A DNA stretch of 64,000 nt, taken from assembly GCA_002943765.1 (NCBI GenBank), contig PQWQ01000001.1, forward strand, positions 1,240,001 to 1,304,000, given 5' to 3'. The DNA comes from Psoroptes ovis. Taxonomy: Eukaryota; Arthropoda; Arachnida; Sarcoptiformes; Psoroptidae. Shown piece after piece: positions 58,761-64,000 of the stretch. The notes beneath the pieces were generated by a model. The model saw only the letters and a list, made by a program, of their open reading frames with translations, searched no databases and had not been told where the DNA came from. The number at the start of each line of letters is the position of its first letter. Position 1 is the first letter of the stretch. The position numbers and the translations under genes are program-made.

Positions 58761-59205
58761 TTAATTATAAAATGGACCCGATTGATAAGCATCTCTTGGT
58801 GGTTTGATTGGATCGAAAACTTCCATAGCTTTACGTTCACCTCTCATAACTTGTTTCAATCGTTCACGTCTCATTAAATAATTTCGTTCTTTCTGTATTG
58901 ATTTTGTACAAAAGAAAAAAACAATACATGATTTAATCAATAAATCCTGAGCAAATAATTCTCATGAAAATCGAAATTCAAATTACCTGCATCAAATTGA
59001 GCATACATTCACGATAATCTTGAAGAAAATCTTTACATAGCTTATGTCCACGACGTACACCATATGCTTCTAAACATTCTAATGTGTCCATTTCTAGATC
59101 GCCACATTGTTGTTGTTTTTGAAGATTTTGTGATGTTAAATCAAGACTATCACCATTGGTACGTATAACACGATCAATAAATTGTAAATGAAGATCATAA
59201 GGCAT
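58761..59205 (-). CDS. NDUFS5: Complex I accessory subunit NDUFS5 (15 kDa)
   Basis: Intermembrane-space-facing accessory subunit of mitochondrial NADH:ubiquinone oxidoreductase, imported through the Mia40 pathway. Exons 58987-59205 and 58761-58892; 116 residues, close to the usual 106. Twin CX9C-type cysteines are seen in CGDLEMDTLECLEAYGVRRG and LCKDFLQDYRECMLN; the second part KERNYLMRRERLKQVMRG is the conserved basic helix, followed by a Pro-rich end (DPIKPPRDAYQSGPFYN). Homologues have the same order (cysteine helices, then MRRAGT...KQRDKL, then a Pro-rich tail). No cleavable presequence, as expected. Diverges from the OSER1-like gene. Confidence 0.85.
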
Positions 59206-59900
59206 TATTTATGAGATTTTGTTTGATTTAAGATGTAATTTTCAATAAAAAAAAAATTAAAAATTAAATTGACTTTGATGAAAAAAAAATGAAAACAGAA
59301 AATCGAAAAAAACGGCAAATTCATAAAGGACGAATTCAAATTTTCAAGGAAATTTTTTCCTCAATTTTTGTTTGTTTATTTTTGTTTTTGATGTTTGAGT
59401 TTCACATAAAAATGTTTGATGGTGGTAGAAGCACGACAATTAACAACGATAATCATCGCGCATTTGCATCATTTGAATATAAAAATCCATGTAAATGATG
59501 TAAGTTGGATGCCTTTAACTTTATTTCGTATTCTTAGTGCCAAAAAATTGAATCAAATGACTAAATAAATGAAGAGAAACATAAATAAATAAACAAACAA
59601 ACAAACGAACGAAAAAAATAAAACGAAATTATTATTTTCAATAGTTTCACCACCATTCATTTTCTAGAAAAAACGAAATTTTAAGAAAAAAAAAAGTTAA
59701 TTTATAATTGAATAATTGTTATAAACAACATAAATAACAAAAGCAAATTGAATAAATTTTGATTAAATGACGACTTTTCATCTTGTTTCCAATGTTTTGA
59801 ATTATTCACTTCTTTATTTCCAATATTTACTATTAAATGCGATTAATTCTTGAACAAAATTGATGAATTTCACCGAACCTGATGAAATTTGTTAAATAAA
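59206..59900. promoter_or_regulatory. Divergent upstream region of NDUFS5 and the OSER1-like gene
   Basis: This 695-base interval lies between opposite start codons and must hold both promoters. A 69-residue plus-strand frame at 59289-59498 has one hydrophobic stretch but no recognisable motif, and it is not called. Confidence 0.4.
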
Positions 59901-60622
59901 ATGGAAAATATTGAATCAAAATTTAAACATTTGAATATTGGTGATAGAAAGCGTTGGAAATTCAATGACAATTATGATGCGTTTCAAGATAAAAATTCAT
60001 CATTATCATTGAATCCATTCAACAAACAAAAATGGTATGTGTATTGATGAATTATCAATTTTCAATCATTTTGATTTTCTTGCTTTGAAATTAAATTATT
60101 TTCTTTTTTTCCTTTGTTTATAGTTTGAAAAATAAATACAAACAAAATAGCAAATTGATGGATAAAAAATGTTCGTCATTCATTATGAAAAATCATATTA
60201 ATGATGATAAATTGTCGATTGATTTCTTCAGTTTTAATCGAAATAGTGATGATTCAAATGATAATAATCAAAACAACAATGATAATATCAGAATCATGAA
60301 CGATTTGAATGATAAAATGATAAATTTATGGACTAAAAATGGTTATCGTACAAATACAAAAACGAAGGCAAATTATTTGCAAAAAGATCATCTAAGAATG
60401 AAAAACGAAAACAACACTGCACTTAAACCAAATGAAATGGATGAACAAAATTCAAATTCATTGATAAATCAACAACAACAACAACAACAAACTTGCGCTC
60501 AACAAGCTACATTATATGATAATTGTGATACATCATTAGTAATTGAATTAGCTGCATACCTTGATGAAACATTATTCATACCGAAAAAAATGTCATTCAT
60601 GGCCGAAATGATGTACACATGA
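59901..60622 (+). CDS. OSER1: OSER1-like oxidative-stress-responsive protein
   Basis: Exons 59901-60034 and 60124-60622 join in frame; 210 residues. The C-terminus IPKKMSFMAEMMYT after ELAAYLDETLF is nearly the same as the end of vertebrate OSER1 (Pfam DUF776), and the N-terminal SKFKHLNIGDRKRWKF resembles the OSER1 start region (FKKLRVD). Between them the chain is Asn/Asp/Gln-rich and poorly conserved (a poly-Gln run near 160). OSER1 is a stress-induced, FOXO-linked nuclear protein; its molecular role is poorly known. The assignment rests mainly on the two short conserved ends. Confidence 0.72.
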
Positions 60623-61160
60623 TCTAAATGAATGAATGTTAAATCGAAAGAAAAATTGAATCGAAATTTTTTTTTCAATTTTTCTTAATTCAAATATGTT
60701 CAAAAATATCGAAATTCTTGTGTTATTTCTTTCATATAACTTTGTTTATCTTATTGTCTTTATGTAAATAATAAATTGATTTGATAAAAAACGCGCGTTT
60801 TTCGAAATCTTTTTTTATGCATTGGTTCTATGACCTATTAGTATTCCAACCGATGCATTCAGTCAACAATCGACAAACAAGTTGCATCGGTGTTGCGAGA
60901 TCATTAACTTGAATCATAAAAACATGAAACGAAAATGATGTACAACATTTATCTATGCAAGCCAGAAAGGTATATGTTGTTGTCGATGAATGATAATAGT
61001 ATTGCTACCACCTATTGAATAGTTCATTCCTATTGAACAAGGTGCGTAGTATTATTTTAAAAGGTAATACATGCTTGGTTGTTATGACGATTCATTATTG
61101 AAATGATGAATCAGAATTTCTAATATTCAAACGAGTATTTTTCACAATTTCTAATCGAAA
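60623..61160. other. Intergenic: OSER1-like to Ly6 gene, with a repeated TGCATYGGT element
   Basis: The interval is the 3' flank of the OSER1-like gene and the promoter of the Ly6 gene. Three near-identical elements occur at 60817-60827 (ATGCATTGGTT), 60848-60858 inverted (AACCGATGCAT) and 60882-60892 (TTGCATCGGTG); the last two form a 9-base inverted repeat with a 25-base spacer. Two CCTATTGAA copies lie at 61012-61036. No gene seen. Confidence 0.5.
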
Positions 61161-61653
61161 ATGTTGCTGAAATTTTTCCTAATCTTTTTATTAGTTTTTA
61201 TTAGGAATTTTCATTCCGGTAATATTTTATTAACTCATTTCATATAATTTGAAACCTTTGATTAATTTTGCTTTTATTTTAGTATCAACAATCAACTGTT
61301 ATCAATGTGATAGTAACACTGATATTGAATGTACTGAATTAATAGATGTAAAAGAAACAAATTTGAAATCAAAATCATGTGATAATGTTTATGAAGCAAA
61401 ATATTGTATAAAAACAACAGGAATGTATGCCGGAATTATTGGCACGATGCGAAATTGTTCATCAAGAGATTTAGGTGATCGTTGTTCATATTTACGTCGT
61501 CCAGGCGATCAACGCTATATTCGAAGCTGTGTTTATACATGTTCCAGTGATGATTGTAATTATTCATTCAATCAATTGTCATTGATTAATTCAAATCAAT
61601 ATCGATTAATATTATCGATATCAATTTTCATTATTCTAATAATTACATTTTGA
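61161..61653 (+). CDS. Secreted/GPI-anchored Ly6 protein, quiver/sleepless-like
   Basis: Exons 61161-61218 and 61283-61653; 142 residues. Signal peptide MLLKFFLIFLLVFIRNFHS, then a Ly6/uPAR-type three-finger domain starting INCYQCDSNTDIECTEL with ten cysteines, including the C-terminal CVYTCSSDDCNYS, and a C-terminal hydrophobic segment (RLILSISIFIILIITF) without a basic tail, fitting a GPI-anchor signal. The pattern CYQC near the start, DRCSYLR in the middle and CxxDxCN at the end is that of arthropod quiver/sleepless proteins, which act on K+ channels and nicotinic receptors in flies. The exact paralogue is not known. Confidence 0.85.
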
Positions 61654-62144
61654 TCCATTTCAAAAATTGATATTTGTGTTCAAATTCTGATATTGAAAAA
61701 AAAATACAATAAATTTCCATTATTTATTGACTTTATTGATATAATTAATGATTCTTCATTTATTATCATCATCATTATTATTATTATTTACAAAATAATA
61801 AAAATATTTCATTTGCTTTATGATTTTGTAAAAAAAATTTTTTGTCATTTTTTAAATAACATCAATCAATCAATTTATAAAAAAAACTAAAATTAATTTC
61901 ATTCAAAATTAATTAATCAATCATTCAATTAATTAATCGATAATTAAAAATAAGCATCATTTCATTTCTTTTTTAGATATTTTGTTATCTCTTTATTCAA
62001 TTTTGTTTATGTTTTTCTTTCAAATTTTTATTTTTTCTATATCGATGAAATGAGAATGAAAATATTGATTAGATAACATCAATTAATCGTCAGTTGTTGC
62101 ATTGATATTTATGTTGTTATTTTTCAAATTTTAATTTGATTATT
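61654..62144. other. Shared 3' region of the Ly6 gene and NRBP1 (tail to tail)
   Basis: Between the two stop codons lie 491 bases of AT-rich sequence with ATT and ATTAATCA repeats (about 61765-61800 and 61900-61940). A 65-residue frame at 61693-61890 is Ile/Phe/Lys-rich and repeat-driven. No gene seen. Confidence 0.5.
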
Positions 62145-63971
62145 TCAAATATTTGAATCTGTTATGTTAGTCGACGATTCAGCAGCTGTCGTATTATTGA
62201 ATAAAGAATTATTTTGATTATTATTATTTGTTGATGGAATTGTTTGTTTTTGATTTGTTAATAATTCAGTAGCAGTTGCTGCTGATGTTATTATGGTTGG
62301 ATCATTTATTATTTGTTGTTGTTGCTGGAAATGATTTGGTGATGAAAATGACTGATGTTGTTGATCTAGATTTATTTCATTTGCATGATGTTGTTGTTGT
62401 AGTTGTTGTTGGTGATGATGATGATGATAATGTTGATGAAATTGCTGCTGTTGTTGTTGCTGAAGATCATCGTTTGTTTGTTGTATGATCAGCATTTCAT
62501 TTGAATGATTATCATTCGATACCAATGTTATTGGCCCTGTTTCAAACATTATATATCTATTATTATCACATGTATCATTATTATCTTGTATCATTGTAAT
62601 ATTTGATTGAAAAATATCTGATTGTTGTGGCTGATTCTGTAAAGTTGATACTTGAGATGGTGAAGGCTGTTGTTGAATGACGATTATTTGCGCTGGAGTA
62701 ATCGTCGTCGTTGTTGTCGGTTGCAATTGGTTTTGTTGTTGTTGTTGTGATAAAGAATTAGTTGTCAAAACATTAATATTAACATTCTGCACTTGTAATG
62801 ATTTTTCACAAAATGCCGCTTGATTGACTTCATTCGAATTATTACTTTGAGTTAATGCTTCTGATAGAATTTGTGCAACAATTTCTTTATCATCCTTTAA
62901 TAAGGATAAAATATCATTAACAAAAATTTAAATAAAATATCAATCTACCTTGTTAATGAAACCATAATAAACAAGCTCTTGCGATACAGTAGGTGGTATT
63001 AATTGATCTTTCAATATTTCACATGTTAATTGACGATTAATTTTATCATCTAATTTGATCACAATTTTAATATCATAACAAGTTGGATTTGATGCCAATA
63101 ACTGTATTGAACAATTCATATAGACAATACGTCGTGTTTCTTCATCATATGGATTATCAGGTGTATTGATTAATTTATGTGCTTCATCAATTATTTCCGG
63201 TGATATTGTACGTTGTCTACAGACTAAAGGTGAGCGTGTTGTCGGCATTACAGCTGTCAATGGATATGCACCATTTTTCACTTCATCTAACAGCTTATCT
63301 AGATCACGATTAGGGAAATCTGATTGCTTGAATAAAATTGAAGGCTGTTCAAAACGTTTGATTTCGGCAACAATACGATCACTTTGATTTTTGACGCCTA
63401 ATACACGTGATATGGCTTCCTCAGTTAGTGGTTCTGGTTGTAACGATGGATTGTTCAATATAGAATGAGCACAAAATAATCGCAATGAGGGCACTTCGAA
63501 TATAATCGGATGAAATAATAGATCACGGGCAGTTGGTCTTTGTATTGGATCTTTTCGTAAACATTGTTGTATAAAATCACGTTGTAAATTATTATCTAAC
63601 GATTCAATCGTTTTATTTATAATTTCTTCAGTGATGTGATGCGGTGAATCATTATCACTAGGAATTTCCAATGCAGCCATCTCTAAGGCACACATCCCAA
63701 ATGAATATATGTCTACCGATGGTGATAACACATGATAATCTTGATTATTACCTAATTCAGGTGCTATAAAATGTAGATTTGATTTTGCATTAGCGCGCAC
63801 TGTCTTAACATGTCGATGTATAGCATCAGGTGCAATTGCACCAATTTTTATTAATCCATTATAACTAATGAATATTGTATCACAATTTATATTTCCATGA
63901 ACGATTGATGGCTGTGAACTATGCAGATAACATAATGCTGATAATGTTTGCGTACACCATCTTCGCCAAAC
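62145..63971 (-). CDS. NRBP1: NRBP1/Madm pseudokinase, C-terminal part (5' end outside window)
   Basis: Adaptor pseudokinase in ER-Golgi trafficking, ubiquitin ligase substrate recruitment and growth control (fly Madm). Exons 62949-63971 and 62145-62894 give 590 residues; the bases to the right edge are intron and the N-terminus is missing. Seen: VWRRWCTQTLSALCYLHS, the degenerate catalytic loop VHGNINCDTIFI (HRD to HGN), IKIGAIAPD in place of DFG, LHFIAPELG, SPSVDIYSFGMCALEMAALE, RPTARDLLFHP, FEVPSLRLF, then NGAYPLTAV and KLDDKINRQLTCEI, which are NRBP-specific. The C-terminal exon adds a long Gln/His/Thr/Asn-rich tail of about 200 residues not present in vertebrate NRBP1. Acceptor at 63972-63973. 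Confidence 0.94.
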
Positions 63972-64000
63972 CTTTTGATAAATGAAAAAATAAAAATTAG

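Noticed and set aside
59289..59498. 69-residue plus-strand frame with one possible membrane span
   Set aside because: It lies in the NDUFS5/OSER1-like promoter interval and has no recognisable feature or coding bias.
1..64000. tRNA, rRNA, CRISPR arrays, intact transposases or reverse transcriptase genes
   Set aside because: None seen: no cloverleaf with anticodon boxes stood out, no regularly spaced repeats of CRISPR type, and no open frame carries integrase, transposase or polymerase motifs.

Overview
The window looks like nuclear DNA from a small, AT-rich animal genome. The genes have short GT-AG introns (mostly about 50-110 bases), tiny intergenic gaps and many Asn/Asp/Gln/His homopolymer runs inside proteins. 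The gene set (UNC-13, dystrobrevin, a CASPR/axotactin-type neurexin relative, a quiver-like Ly6 protein, HDAC1) is that of a bilaterian animal, and the compactness and composition suggest an arthropod. I infer a mite, probably an astigmatid such as a dust mite, but this rests on style and gene content, not on a diagnostic marker. No rRNA, tRNA, CRISPR, intact transposon or prokaryotic feature was recognised.

I reconstructed 25 genes exon by exon. Left third (1-32.7 kb): the end of an unidentified gene; BUB1B (BUBR1, +); ERCC2/XPD (-) divergent from GTF2H5 (+), two subunits of TFIIH; ZNHIT1 (+) only 61 bases after GTF2H5; a HINT3-type HIT gene (+) with an in-frame TGA at a splice junction; a heparan sulfate 3-O-sulfotransferase (+); PDE7 (-); a 5.4 kb stretch with no gene seen; ZC3H14 (-); a single-exon membrane protein resembling the Csk-binding adaptor PAG1 (+); CCDC124 (+); dystrobrevin (-); EDEM3 (+).

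Middle (32.7-50.9 kb): UNC-13 with a long acidic N-terminus (-), CBR4 (-) divergent from HDAC1 (+), and a large single-pass neurexin-superfamily receptor (-). Right part (50.9-64 kb): TMEM68 (-), TMEM234 (-), an unidentified 716-residue Ser/Asn-rich protein (+), a four-pass membrane protein (+), NDUFS5 (-), an OSER1-like protein (+), a quiver/sleepless-like Ly6 protein (+), and the C-terminal part of the pseudokinase NRBP1 (-), cut by the right edge.

No obvious gene cluster for one pathway spans the window. The main local relations are the XPD/TTDA divergent pair, a possible coordinated start for two chromatin/transcription genes (GTF2H5, ZNHIT1), a CBR4/HDAC1 divergent pair, and several tail-to-tail pairs whose stop codons lie 64-330 bases apart, so their 3' untranslated regions probably overlap. 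The best candidates for something undescribed are the PAG1/Cbp-like adaptor, the triplicated SLVTNIFP motif in UNC-13, the TFIIH divergent pair and the two unrecognised proteins at 55.2-58.6 kb.
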